From: Planctomycetota bacterium
GTDB taxonomy: Bacteria > Planctomycetota > UBA1135 > UBA2386
Assembly: GCA_020849665.1 (NCBI GenBank)
Contig: JADLFX010000105.1
Location: 89,161-153,160, forward strand
Direction: 5' to 3'
Length of the DNA: 64,000 bases
Every line of letters begins with the position of its first letter. Position 1 is the first letter of the stretch. Of this stretch, positions 50,338 through 58,943 are shown one piece after another. The notes under the pieces were generated by a model. The model was not told the origin of the DNA and made no database searches. It saw nothing but the letters and a program-made list of their open reading frames with translations. A program made the translations under genes and the position numbers.

Positions 50338-51450
50338 TCACCCTGTGGCGAGCGCCGCCTCGAGCTCGCCGCGAACCCAGGCCTCGGGCTCGTTGCGCAG
50401 GGCGATCTCCAGCGCGGTACGCGAACCTCCGATCCGGCCGAGTGCCCAGGCGCCGTGGCCCCGTACCGACGGGTCCGGGTCGCCCAGCGCCCGCTCCAGA
50501 GCCGGCGCCGCCGAAGGGTCCCGCAGATTGCCCAGCACCACGGCCGCGTTGCGCCGCAGGCCCGAGCGCGTCGCGCGGTGCAGCGCGGTGCCGCTCCAGT
50601 CGCGTTCGAACTCCTCCTCGCCGATCTCCAGGATGCCCACCAGGCTGTACTCCCGGACGCCGCGGTTCCACGCGAGGTCGGCCGGACGCGGTCCCCCGGC
50701 GGCCCGCCCCCGGTGGGCGAAGGGACACACCTCGAGGCAGACGTCGCAGCCGAAGAGCCACTCTCCCTGAGGCGCCCGCAGCTCGGTGGGGATCGGCCCG
50801 CGCAGCTCGATGGTCGTGTAGCTGAGGCAGCGCCGCGCGTCGACCTCGAAGGGCGCCACGATCGCCCCGGTCGGGCAGGCGTCCAGGCACGCGGTGCAGG
50901 TCCCGCAGCTCCCTGCCGACGGCGGGTCGTGGGGGAGGTCGAGCGGGGTGAGCAGCTCGGAAAGGAGCAGGAAGGGGCCGAGGCGCGGATGGATCACCCC
51001 CGCGCTCTTGGCGAGGAACCCGATCCCGGCACGCACCGCCAACGCACGCTCCAGGAGCGGGATGGCGTCCGTGCCGACGCGGACGCTGCCCCAGGGCACG
51101 CCGTCGCGTTCCAGTTCCTTGCGGAGCCACCGGGTCTTGTTGCCCAGGAAGCGGTGGTAGTCGCGTCCGGCGGCGTAGCGGGCGACGCGCCCGCCGCCCT
51201 GCAGGCGCACCGGCGGGCCCCCGTAGTCGAAGGCGAGCGAGACGGTCGAGCGGGCCGCGGGGGCGATGGTGCGCGGGTCCACGATCTTGTCGCGGTGTCG
51301 CACCATGTACTCCATCGCCCCGGCCCGGCCGGCGGCCAGCCACGCCAGGTAGTGGTCGGCGTGGCCGCCGAGGTCGAGGGGCCCGAAGCGCACCAGGTCG
51401 AAACCGGCTTCCGCGGCGAGCTCGCGGATGCGTTCCGGGGAGGGGGCCAC
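50338..51450 (-). CDS. queG: Epoxyqueuosine reductase
   Basis: Reduces epoxyqueuosine to queuosine in tRNA using cobalamin and two 4Fe-4S clusters. About 370 residues: the N-terminal cobalamin domain (GRDYHRFLGNKTRWLRKEL, VGTDAIPLLERALAVRAGIGF), ferredoxin motifs CGTCTACLDACPTGA and CDVCLEVCPFA, and a C-terminal HEAT-like tail that binds the anticodon arm. The start is uncertain: GTG at 51450 gives the usual N-terminus, ATG at 51510 adds 20 residues. It completes the pathway step after queA. Confidence 0.92.
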   Translation of the reverse strand: MAPSPERIRELAAEAGFDLVRFGPLDLGGHADHYLAWLAAGRAGAMEYMVRHRDKIVDPRTIAPAARSTVSLAFDYGGPPVRLQGGGRVARYAAGRDYHRFLGNKTRWLRKELERDGVPWGSVRVGTDAIPLLERALAVRAGIGFLAKSAGVIHPRLGPFLLLSELLTPLDLPHDPPSAGSCGTCTACLDACPTGAIVAPFEVDARRCLSYTTIELRGPIPTELRAPQGEWLFGCDVCLEVCPFAHRGRAAGGPRPADLAWNRGVREYSLVGILEIGEEEFERDWSGTALHRATRSGLRRNAAVVLGNLRDPSAAPALERALGDPDPSVRGHGAWALGRIGGSRTALEIALRNEPEAWVRGELEAALATG

Positions 51451-51542
51451 GCCGGAATCGTCGGTGTCGCCGGCGCCGCTCTCAAGACGGGACCAGCACG
51501 CTGCCGACATCTGCCGCACCCCCAGGGAACGGAGTCCCCACC

Positions 51543-52454
51543 ATGCCCGCCAGCCCCGAACCCGTCTCGCCGACCCAGGTCCAGGCGCCCCACTCCACCG
51601 CGGCTGGCGGCGCCTCCCAGCAGACCGTGATCCTGCGCGAGCAGGAGCTGGACTGCGACGTTGCCACCGCGATCGCGCGCGTGCGCAGCCGTCCGGGCAG
51701 CGCGAATGCCCGCATCCTCGTGATCGGTCCCGAGCCCGCGCAGCAGGAGGATCCCGGCGCGGATCGGACCTCCGCCTGCGTCCCACGCCTCCCGCGCACG
51801 CTGGCCCAGGTGGTGCGCGAGCACGAGGCCGAGATCCTGCAGCCGGTCGGCCGCCGCATGCTGGAGCTGCTGAGCTGCCTGGAACGATTCAGCGAGGAGG
51901 AGCGCGAGATCGTCCAGGAGCTCGAGAGCGAGGTCCCGGAGCAGCCGCGCGCGAGGCTGCAGAGTCGGCTGCACGCGCTGCGCGAGATCCACGAATGGTC
52001 GTCGGCGGTGATCGACGACCTGCGCCAGGAGATGGAGCTGGCCGCCGATGGTCAGCGGCCGGTCGAGATGCGTGGCAGGTGGCTCGAGGTGGGAGAGCAT
52101 CTGGAGAGCACATGCGCCGGGGTCCAGGTCTCGGTGCAGGCCACCGACGTGGACACCACCGTGTTCGGTCGGTCCGCGGAGCTCGCGGAGCTGTGTCACC
52201 AGGCGCTGGTGCTGGTGGCGGCGCGCATCGGTGGGCACGGCAGCGTGCGCGTGGAGTTCGCCCATCAGGAAGGCTGGCTGGCCACTTCGGTACGTGGATC
52301 GGGCGAGGCGCATGCGGTGGAGTCCGTCGACGCGATCGGTCGGTTCCGCCACCTGGTCGTGACCCGCCATGGCGGTCGGATCGCCCCGGACGAGCACGGA
52401 CCTGGCGGCTGCGGGATGACGATCCTGCTGCCGCGCCTCGGCCGGTCGCGCTGA
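51543..52454 (+). CDS. Degenerate histidine-kinase-like protein
   Basis: A 303-residue soluble protein. Helices around residues 90-165 resemble a HisKA dimerisation domain (HEAEILQPVGRRMLELL, then IHEWSSAVIDDLRQEME), and the C-terminal 100 residues resemble a HATPase fold ending in GPGGCGMTILLPRL. The N-box Asn and the D-box DxGxG are not visible (the latter reads VRGSGEA), so ATP binding and kinase activity are doubtful. It may be a pseudo-kinase or scaffold. It is divergent from queG and lies upstream of the sigma-factor module. Confidence 0.55.
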   Translation: MPASPEPVSPTQVQAPHSTAAGGASQQTVILREQELDCDVATAIARVRSRPGSANARILVIGPEPAQQEDPGADRTSACVPRLPRTLAQVVREHEAEILQPVGRRMLELLSCLERFSEEEREIVQELESEVPEQPRARLQSRLHALREIHEWSSAVIDDLRQEMELAADGQRPVEMRGRWLEVGEHLESTCAGVQVSVQATDVDTTVFGRSAELAELCHQALVLVAARIGGHGSVRVEFAHQEGWLATSVRGSGEAHAVESVDAIGRFRHLVVTRHGGRIAPDEHGPGGCGMTILLPRLGRSR

Positions 52455-52896
52455 GCCGGGTGTCCGGGAGGCGACGCACGGCGACGGCCGAGCGCTGTGG
52501 CTCGGCCAGGGGTGCGATGCCGCACCCGGGTGTTTCACCGGTTGGAAACCGGGGGCAAGCCGGCGAGCGGGGGATCCACACGGGCGGGAGAGTCCGGCCC
52601 GGCCTGCGGCGATCCCGGGATCGGGAACATCATTCCGGGACCACGGCAGGGCTGCCTGCGCCGGTTCGGGGACGTTGCGGGGCCCGCACTCCGGCCGCCG
52701 ATTCGCGTTCCGATCAGGGAGTCTCGGGGCTCGCAGGGCCGTCCGAGGGGCACGAATTGCGGTCGTGGGGTCTCCGACCGACACCTTTCGGGGCCCCCTG
52801 GCACCGGACTTGCACGAGGAACGGCACTGGCGACTCGTCGTCCCCAGGATCCCGTGGCAAGATAACTCAGGCTCAACCGCTCCCCGAACGACGCAG
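52455..52896. other. 442-bp intergenic region with stacked hairpins
   Basis: No gene is supported here. Small perfect hairpins follow one another: 8-bp stem at 52486-52507, 6-bp stem at 52511-52526, and 6-bp CCGGTT/AACCGG stem nearby, likely marking the end of the kinase-like gene. The later part holds the sigma-54-type promoter at 52799. Confidence 0.55.
52799..52814 (+). promoter_or_regulatory. Sigma-54 (RpoN)-type promoter
   Basis: TGGCAC-N5-TTGCA, with the -24 GG and -12 GC separated by exactly 10 bp, matches the sigma-54 consensus almost perfectly. It lies upstream of the sigma factor gene and would start RNA near 52825, about 70 nt before the ATG. By chance about 0.03 such exact matches are expected on both strands of the window. 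Confidence 0.6.
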
Positions 52897-53796
52897 ATGG
52901 ACTTCGCTCCTCAGCTGCTGCTGGACAAGGACGCCCTGGCCGGGCGCCTCCTGGAGCTTTGGGAGCGTACCGGGGACGAGGGGTTGCGTCGGCTCGCCGA
53001 GGGCAAGGCGCCGCACGACGACGCTCCGATGTCCGAGGCCGACCGCCTGGACTGGGTGAGCACGGTCCTGATGGACTGCTACCGCAACACCAGCGACAGC
53101 GCGGTGTTCACGCTCCTCGTCGAGGTCAACACCGATTCCTTCCTGCACGCGATCCAGTCCAAGCTGCGCCGGACGGTCAGCCACGTGGATCCCCAGGACG
53201 TGCTGCAGGAGGTGTTCCTGAACATCTACCGCTACCCGCACAAGTTCCTGGCCGAGCGGGCGGATTCGTTCCGGAACTGGGGACATCGGATCGTGCGCAA
53301 CACGCTGCTCAAGTCCCTCAAGGGCGAGAGCCGCAGCCTGCGTTGGATCTCGATCGACGAAGACACGGTCGAGCGCGAGGACACGCATGAGCGCGCACCG
53401 GACCGCAGCGCGGCTGAGGCCGAGTCGGCCTTGCTGGTCGACCGGGCCTACCTGATCTACCTGAGCCTCTACCTGCTCCACTACGAGCGCCTCTCCGCCA
53501 AGGAGAAGAAGGCGCTCACGATGGTGGAGGTCGAGGGTGCCTCGTATCGGGCCGCCGCGGATGCCCTGGGCATCCGCCTCGAGAACCTCAAGATGGTCAT
53601 CTTCCGCGGCCGCCGGAAGATCTTCCGCGGCCTCACACGGACGCTGTCCGAGCTCGATTCGGCTCCTGATGCCACGCACGCGGATCTGGGCGCCACGTTC
53701 GTGTCCACTCCTCCGGGTACCTCGCCGGTTCACGCCAACCCCGCACCTCCCACACTCCGCGACGACGCTGCCGCCGCAGACGATTCTCTGGAATGA
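52897..53796 (+). CDS. Sigma-70 family (ECF-like) RNA polymerase sigma factor
   Basis: A 299-residue sigma factor. Region 2 is visible at about 85-145 (VDPQDVLQEVFLNIYRYPHKF, FRNWGHRIVRNTLLKSLKG) and region 4 at about 210-250 (LSAKEKKALTMVEVEGASYRAAADALGI, then GRRKIF). The linker between them is long and acidic, and a Pro-rich tail of about 40 residues follows, so it is longer than classic ECF factors. The ATG at 52897 is used. The stop overlaps the next gene's ATG by 4 bp, the usual layout of a sigma/anti-sigma pair. Confidence 0.85.
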   Translation: MDFAPQLLLDKDALAGRLLELWERTGDEGLRRLAEGKAPHDDAPMSEADRLDWVSTVLMDCYRNTSDSAVFTLLVEVNTDSFLHAIQSKLRRTVSHVDPQDVLQEVFLNIYRYPHKFLAERADSFRNWGHRIVRNTLLKSLKGESRSLRWISIDEDTVEREDTHERAPDRSAAEAESALLVDRAYLIYLSLYLLHYERLSAKEKKALTMVEVEGASYRAAADALGIRLENLKMVIFRGRRKIFRGLTRTLSELDSAPDATHADLGATFVSTPPGTSPVHANPAPPTLRDDAAAADDSLE

Positions 53797-54896
53797 CCCA
53801 GTTGTCCTCCCCGCGCTCCGAGGAGCCGCAGGACGGCCGGCCTCCGGGTCCGGCCGCCGGGGAAGCGTCGTCTTCCCTGCACGTGCTCGGGCCCTGCCTC
53901 CAGATCCAGGCCGACCTCTCGGCGATGTTGGATGGGGAGCTCGATGCATCCTCCGTGCGCCGGGTGATGGTGCACTCCGACGTCTGCGAGTCGTGCCGCT
54001 CGTTCCTGCAGGGGATCCGCACGCAGGCACAGGCGCACCGCTCCCTGGGCGGCGTGCTGCACGGCAAGGACGATTCCCCCCGCACCCGGCAGTTGCGCGA
54101 GCAGCTGATCGACAACCGCAAGCAGCTCGCCCGCATCCTCTACGAGCTCGGCCGCGGGTTCGTGTTGATGTACACCTCTCCCGGCTTCTCGCGGATCGTG
54201 GCGAAGGAGCCGGTGCCGATCCCCGACATGTGCCGCCGGGGGCGCAACCTCCTGGACGAGGTGCAGCGCCTGCACACCGGCCGGTCGGTGCGTGACGGGG
54301 ACCAGGTGAAGTTCGGCGAGGATTGGGTCGTGGCCGCCGATCTCTTCGAGGGGGGGAAGCTGAACGATCCCAAGTCGAATCTCGAGAAGGGGAAGCGCCT
54401 CCTGCGCGACGCCCTCGGCCTGCGGCCCGATTACCACGAGGCGAGGATCTACCTCGGGCATGCCCACCATGTGGGCGGCGAGCGCACCCAGGCTTGTGCG
54501 GAATTCCGCGCAGTCCTCGATGGGAGCGCGGACGTGGTCATCCGGGCCTACGCCCTGGAGAACCTGGGCAATGTCCACCTGGAGTCCGGCGACCTGGAGG
54601 GTGCGATCCCCTGCTTCCAGGGGCTGGTGGAGTCCGGGGCGGTGCAGCTCCAGGCGCGGTTCTTCACCTCCTACTTCAACCTCGCCCTGGCCTATGGCCT
54701 CCTGGAGCGCTTCGACCAGTGCGAGCACTGGTTGGACCGGCTCCATGGAGAGTTTCCGCACAAGCGCCGGATGATCGGCCAGGAGCTGGCCTCCAGGACC
54801 CATCTGGCGACCGTGCTCACCCGTCACCCGGACGTTCAGGGCAGGTTCTCGGAACGCTACCCGGGGTGGTTTCCTCGGCAGGAATCGCAGGTATAA
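53793..54896 (+). CDS. Anti-sigma factor-like zinc-finger protein with TPR repeats
   Basis: A 367-residue soluble protein. Near residues 30-80 it has a zf-HC2-type anti-sigma motif, CLQIQADLSAMLDGELD then VHSDVCESC (His-x3-Cys-x2-Cys). The C-terminal half is TPR-like (LLRDALGLRPDYHEARIYLGHAHHVGGE, ALENLGNVHLESGDLEGAI). There is no membrane helix, so it would be a cytoplasmic sensor whose TPR part binds a ligand protein. It probably binds and inhibits the sigma factor encoded just before it. Confidence 0.72.
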   Translation: MTQLSSPRSEEPQDGRPPGPAAGEASSSLHVLGPCLQIQADLSAMLDGELDASSVRRVMVHSDVCESCRSFLQGIRTQAQAHRSLGGVLHGKDDSPRTRQLREQLIDNRKQLARILYELGRGFVLMYTSPGFSRIVAKEPVPIPDMCRRGRNLLDEVQRLHTGRSVRDGDQVKFGEDWVVAADLFEGGKLNDPKSNLEKGKRLLRDALGLRPDYHEARIYLGHAHHVGGERTQACAEFRAVLDGSADVVIRAYALENLGNVHLESGDLEGAIPCFQGLVESGAVQLQARFFTSYFNLALAYGLLERFDQCEHWLDRLHGEFPHKRRMIGQELASRTHLATVLTRHPDVQGRFSERYPGWFPRQESQV

Positions 54897-54897
54897 C
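54892..54897 (+). promoter_or_regulatory. Possible -10 element before the secreted protein gene
   Basis: TATAAC overlaps the stop codon of the anti-sigma gene and lies 23 nt before the next ATG. It could give the third gene its own transcript. Confidence 0.3.
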
Positions 54898-54920
54898 ACC
54901 CGGCACCGGTCGACCTCCGC

Positions 54921-55382
54921 ATGACCTCCTTCTGGCACAAGCTGATCGCGCTCTTCGTGGCGCTGATCCTGTTGCTCGCGGCAGCGGTGGCCGACACGTC
55001 TGCAGGAGGCGGTGGCGACAACGGCATCATCAACCTGCCGGGCGGCCGCCGTCAGGGTTCCGGCTCGCAGCAGGGTGGCGGCTCGCTCACGGGCTGTCGG
55101 CTCACTGCGCAGGTCGTCGGCCTCGACCGCGGCTTCACGCTGAACCTGCCCGAGGACATGCCCACCGCCGTGGTGGTCGCGCAGCTCCCCGACACCTTCG
55201 GTCAGGTGTTCTTCGCGGTGACCGATGGCGAGCTGTACGTGGATGGTCCGACCCTGCGCGAGATCTTCGATGCGAAGGTCGCGCAGTTCTGGATCCGCAT
55301 CCTCTCGCCCAACGGATTGGGTCTGGACGTCCTGGTGACGTTCAAGGAGGACGGATCGGGACTCACGCTGCGCGTGTACTGA
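54921..55382 (+). CDS. Secreted protein of unknown function
   Basis: A 153-residue protein with an N-terminal signal peptide or anchor (KLIALFVALILLLAAAVADTSA), a Gly/Ser/Gln-rich linker (about 28-55), and a beta-rich domain of about 95 residues with one Cys. I do not recognise the family. It lies 24 bp after the anti-sigma gene and may be a target or partner of the sigma module. Confidence 0.62.
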   Translation: MTSFWHKLIALFVALILLLAAAVADTSAGGGGDNGIINLPGGRRQGSGSQQGGGSLTGCRLTAQVVGLDRGFTLNLPEDMPTAVVVAQLPDTFGQVFFAVTDGELYVDGPTLREIFDAKVAQFWIRILSPNGLGLDVLVTFKEDGSGLTLRVY

Positions 55383-55411
55383 TCCCGCGCGCGAGTCCCG
55401 TTGCGGCCGTT

Positions 55412-55429
55412 GCGGCACTGGCGTGCCGC
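55412..55429. terminator. Hairpin between convergent genes
   Basis: GCGGCAC and GTGCCGC form a perfect 7-bp stem with a TGGC loop in the 69-bp gap between the secreted-protein gene and the glycerophosphodiesterase gene. No T run. Confidence 0.4.
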
Positions 55430-55451
55430 GCGGCCTCTGCCGGCACTTCGC

Positions 55452-56273
55452 TCAGCCTCGCGTCGGCCTCGACCCGCAGTGCTGCCGCCGCAGCTCCACG
55501 AGGCGCGCGGCGTGGTTGGTCGTGACCATGCGCACGCCCGCGGCCATCGCTCCGAGCAGGGCGAGATCGGGATCCACGGTGTAGACGCACGTGAGGTAGC
55601 CGCGCGCGTGCAGGCTCGCGACGTCCTCGCTGCGCACCGTGCGCCAGTCCCAGTGCACGAAGGCCACGCCCAGGGCATCGATCGCTGCGTGGGTCGCGGC
55701 ATCGAGCGGGTCCTCGCCGAGCGCACCCAGGGTGAGCGCGGGTTCCAGGCGTCGCACGGCTCGTAGCCACTCCCAGTCGAAGGACTGCACCAGCACCCGG
55801 TCCACGAGCCCCGCGTCCCGCAGGAGCGACACGACCGCCTCCGCGCTACCGCCCTTGCGTTCCAGCATGGGAACCGCGCCGGCGACGATCGCAGCGAGCC
55901 CCTCCCGCAGGGAGGGCACCCGCGCGCCGCGCCGTGCAGGACCCTTCCAGGCTCCCGCGTCCAGATGGCGCACCGCCGCCCAGTCGAGATCCGCGACCCT
56001 CAGGTCCCGTCCACCCAGGGCGGACCGGGCATCGGTGGTGCGGTCCAGGGTCTCGTCGTGCAGGCAGACCAGCATCCCGTCGCGGGTGACCTGGACGTCG
56101 AACTCCACGAGCTCCGCGCCGGCGGCGATGGCGGCGGCGAACGCCGGGACGGTGTTCTCCGGGTACTGGTCACTCGCGCCGCGGTGTGCCACCACCAGGG
56201 TCCGGTCCTGCGCCAGTGTTCCCAAGCGCGCCGCCAGCGGGGTGATGACGGCCGGGCGGGGTGCGTCGCTCAT
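55452..56273 (-). CDS. Glycerophosphodiester phosphodiesterase
   Basis: Hydrolyses glycerophosphodiesters to glycerol-3-phosphate and an alcohol. 273-residue TIM barrel of the GDPD/UgpQ family: VVAHRGASDQYPENTVPAF, the metal ligands in LVEFDVQVTRDGMLVCLHDETLDRTT, and DWRTVRSEDVASLHARGY. There is no signal peptide, so it is cytoplasmic. MLERKGG stands where the family's metal-binding Glu and Lys (usually ELK) lie. Confidence 0.93.
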   Translation of the reverse strand: MSDAPRPAVITPLAARLGTLAQDRTLVVAHRGASDQYPENTVPAFAAAIAAGAELVEFDVQVTRDGMLVCLHDETLDRTTDARSALGGRDLRVADLDWAAVRHLDAGAWKGPARRGARVPSLREGLAAIVAGAVPMLERKGGSAEAVVSLLRDAGLVDRVLVQSFDWEWLRAVRRLEPALTLGALGEDPLDAATHAAIDALGVAFVHWDWRTVRSEDVASLHARGYLTCVYTVDPDLALLGAMAAGVRMVTTNHAARLVELRRQHCGSRPTRG

Positions 56274-56346
56274 GGTCGTGCTTGTCCAGATCGGCCCGTC
56301 CCCGGTCCAGGCTCAAGGTCCGGGGAGCCGATGGAGGGAGCGGATC

Positions 56347-57465
56347 ATGGTCGGACACGAGGGCATCCGCGGGGCAGGGGCGGCCGCCACAGGCAGGCCG
56401 CCGGGGCCGGCCGAGGCGCAGGTCCGGACGCTCCCCCTGCAGCCGGGTCAGCTCCTGCAGGCCACCGTCCTGGAGGTGCTCGGCGAGCTGCGCTACCGCC
56501 TCGCCGGTCTCGGGGTGCGCTTCGAGGCGTTGGCCCAGGTGCCCCTTGAAGTGGGGACGAGCTACGCGTTCACCGTCGGCGCGGTGACCCCACAGATCCA
56601 GCTCCAGGTCGCGCGCCCGGCGTCGGGCACCGCACTCGGGGCGACGCTCGCGGCCGGCCTCGGCCCGACCTCGAGCGACTGGCAGGGCGATCTCCTCGAC
56701 CTGCTCGCGGCGACGCCGACGCCGGCGACGCCCAAGGCGCAGGGTGCACCGCGTGCGCCGTGGCGTAGTCTCCTGCCGATCCTGGAACGATCCCTGCCTC
56801 CCGCGGCCACCGACCTGCAGCGCTTCCATCTCCTGCTCGGCCACGACCAGGAGGCCCGCGTGCTGCGGCTGAAGCACCTCGCCCCGAGGGCCAGGACCGA
56901 GGCCGCGGAGATCCTCGCGCAGACCATCAAGGCCGAGGCCCTGCTCGCGCGTGCGGCGGCCGACGTCGCGGGAACTCCGGACAGGGCGGCCGTCGCCGGA
57001 TCCCTGGTGCAGGGCCTCAACCAGATCGAGCTGGACAACGCGCGCCGCACCGAGCTGGGACTCCCGCTCTGGCTGCCGCTGCCGGTTCCGCTGGGCGGCG
57101 CGCTTCGCGACGCGCGCATGTTCCTCCTGCCGGGCCAGGATGGCGAGCGCGGCGAGGCGGAACGGCAGGCCTCCGCGGCGACCACGATCGTGCTCCTGCT
57201 CGACTTCACGCGCCTGGGCGCGGTGCGCGTGGATCTCTCGGTGCGCGCGCGTGGCGTCCGTGCACTCTTCCAGGCGGCGCTCGTCGAGAGTTCGGCGCGC
57301 CTCGCCGTGGGCATGGGCGCGCTGCGCGGCGAGCTCGAGGCTCTCGGGCTCGTGGTGGAGGACCTGCAGGTACGGCCGGCGCCGGGCGGCACGCTGCCGG
57401 TGACCGACCTCCTGCTCCCCCCTCCCGCGAACGACCCGACCGCACTGGTGGACGTGCATGCCTGA
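56347..57465 (+). CDS. FliK-like flagellar hook-length control protein
   Basis: A 372-residue protein. The N-terminal half is low-complexity/variable, and the C-terminal 130 residues match the Flg_hook domain: WLPLPVPLGGALRDARMFLLPG, TTIVLLLDFTRLGAVRVDLSV, then LGVMG-type ALRGELEALGLVVEDLQV. FliK controls hook length by acting on FlhB. An AGGGAG site lies about 10 nt before the ATG. It overlaps the FlhB-C-like gene by 8 bp, the same pair order as YlqG/YlqH in Bacillus. Confidence 0.72.
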   Translation: MVGHEGIRGAGAAATGRPPGPAEAQVRTLPLQPGQLLQATVLEVLGELRYRLAGLGVRFEALAQVPLEVGTSYAFTVGAVTPQIQLQVARPASGTALGATLAAGLGPTSSDWQGDLLDLLAATPTPATPKAQGAPRAPWRSLLPILERSLPPAATDLQRFHLLLGHDQEARVLRLKHLAPRARTEAAEILAQTIKAEALLARAAADVAGTPDRAAVAGSLVQGLNQIELDNARRTELGLPLWLPLPVPLGGALRDARMFLLPGQDGERGEAERQASAATTIVLLLDFTRLGAVRVDLSVRARGVRALFQAALVESSARLAVGMGALRGELEALGLVVEDLQVRPAPGGTLPVTDLLLPPPANDPTALVDVHA

Positions 57466-57724
57466 CGCGCGCCCGACACCCCAGGTGGCGGCCCTGGGCT
57501 ACGACCGCGGCGCCGACCGCGCGCCGCGCGTGCTCGCCAAGGGTGGGGGCGAGGTCGCGGAGCAGATCCTCGCCCGGGCACGCGAACACGGCATCCCGAT
57601 CGAGAGCGACCCGGATCTCCTGCGCTGCCTGGCGCCGCTCGAGGTGGGCGACGAGATCCCGATCGAGGCCTACCAGGCCGTTGCCACCATCCTGGCCTTC
57701 CTCTACCGCACCAACCGGACCTGA
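57458..57724 (+). CDS. FlhB C-terminal-domain-like small protein
   Basis: An 88-residue protein that matches the cytoplasmic FlhB-C half after its NPTH cleavage site: VAALGYDRGADRAPRVLAKG, then AEQILARAREHGIPIESD, LRCLAPLEVGDEIPIEAYQAVATILAFLY. It lacks membrane helices and the NPTH motif itself. Such stand-alone FlhB-C proteins occur next to FliK in other bacteria and may switch substrate specificity of the flagellar export gate. Confidence 0.82.
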   Translation: MPDARPTPQVAALGYDRGADRAPRVLAKGGGEVAEQILARAREHGIPIESDPDLLRCLAPLEVGDEIPIEAYQAVATILAFLYRTNRT

Positions 57725-57779
57725 AGGGTCGCGGGTCTGGGGGTGGCGCCAGCACCCTTGCCGGCGTATCGAGGCGGCC

Positions 57780-58943
57780 ATGGCTCCGCGAGCGCCGTTC
57801 GTCCCCCCCGAGATCCTGCTCCTGGGGCCGGGGCCGTCGCCGGTGAGTCCGCGCGTGCTGGCCGCGCTCGCGGCCCCGCCGCTCGGCCATCTCGACGCCG
57901 ACTTCGTCCGGCTCATGGACCGCGTGCAGGAGGATCTGCGTACGGTGTTCGGCACGCGGAACCGGTTCACCCTGCCGATCTCGGCCACCGGCAGCGCCGG
58001 CATGGAGACCTGCATGGTGAACCTGCTGGAGCCGGGCGACCGCGCCGTGATCGGCGTGCACGGCGTGTTCGGAGAACGGATGAAGGACCTCGCGGTGCGC
58101 CAGGGTGCCGAGGTGGTGGAGGTGCGCAGCGAGTACGGCCGGCCATTGGACGTGGAGCGGATGGCCGCGGCGATCGCCGCGGGTCCCACCCAGCTGGTGG
58201 GGTTCGTGCACGCGGAGACCTCCACCGGCGTGCTGATGCCGCCCGAGGAGATCGTGGCCGCGGCCCGTCGCGCCGGCGCGCTGACCGTGCTCGATTGCGT
58301 GACCAGCCTCGGCGGCACGGAGGTGGCGCTCGACACGTGGGGCGTCGACGCCGCCTACTCCGGCACCCAGAAGTGCCTCTCCGTTCCGCCCGGCCTGGCG
58401 CCGCTCTCGTTCTCCGACGCGGCGATGCAGCGTGCGGCGCATCGGGCACGCAAGGCGCCATCGTGGTACCTCGACGTGAACCTGCTGGGTGGCTACTGGG
58501 GCGGCGGCCGCGTCTACCACCACACTGCGCCGGTGAACATGGTCTACGCCCTGGCCACCGGACTGGACGAAGTGCTGGAGGAAGGGCTGACCGCGCGCTT
58601 CGCCCGGCACCGCGCGATCGCGCGCGCCCTGGTGCGCGGCCTCGAGCCCCTGGGCCTCCAGCCGCTGGTGCCCGAGGCGTGTCGCACCCCCATGGTGACC
58701 GCGATCTCGGTGCCCGACGGCGTCGACGAGGCCGCGGTGCGCAGGCATCTGCGCGCCGCACACGCCATCGAGATCGGCGGCGGACTCGGCGCGCTGAAGG
58801 GACGCATCTGGCGCGTGGGGTTGATGGGACACGGCGCCACGATGACCTCGGTCCTGCGCGTCCTCGCGGGGCTCGCCGACGCCTTGCGCGCCCAGGGACG
58901 GAGAGTCGACGCGGCCGAAGCCATGCGCGCGGCCCAGGCGTGA
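57780..58943 (+). CDS. Class V aminotransferase (alanine-glyoxylate type)
   Basis: A 387-residue PLP enzyme of the AGXT/serine-glyoxylate group. GPGPSPVSPRVLAAL and TGSAGMETCMVNLLEPGD open it. The PLP-Lys is in YSGTQKCLSVPPGL, and EIGGGLGALKGRIWRVGLMG closes it. It likely transfers an amino group to glyoxylate or a similar oxo acid. The stop overlaps the GTG of the nitroreductase-like gene, so they are co-translated. Confidence 0.9.
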   Translation: MAPRAPFVPPEILLLGPGPSPVSPRVLAALAAPPLGHLDADFVRLMDRVQEDLRTVFGTRNRFTLPISATGSAGMETCMVNLLEPGDRAVIGVHGVFGERMKDLAVRQGAEVVEVRSEYGRPLDVERMAAAIAAGPTQLVGFVHAETSTGVLMPPEEIVAAARRAGALTVLDCVTSLGGTEVALDTWGVDAAYSGTQKCLSVPPGLAPLSFSDAAMQRAAHRARKAPSWYLDVNLLGGYWGGGRVYHHTAPVNMVYALATGLDEVLEEGLTARFARHRAIARALVRGLEPLGLQPLVPEACRTPMVTAISVPDGVDEAAVRRHLRAAHAIEIGGGLGALKGRIWRVGLMGHGATMTSVLRVLAGLADALRAQGRRVDAAEAMRAAQA

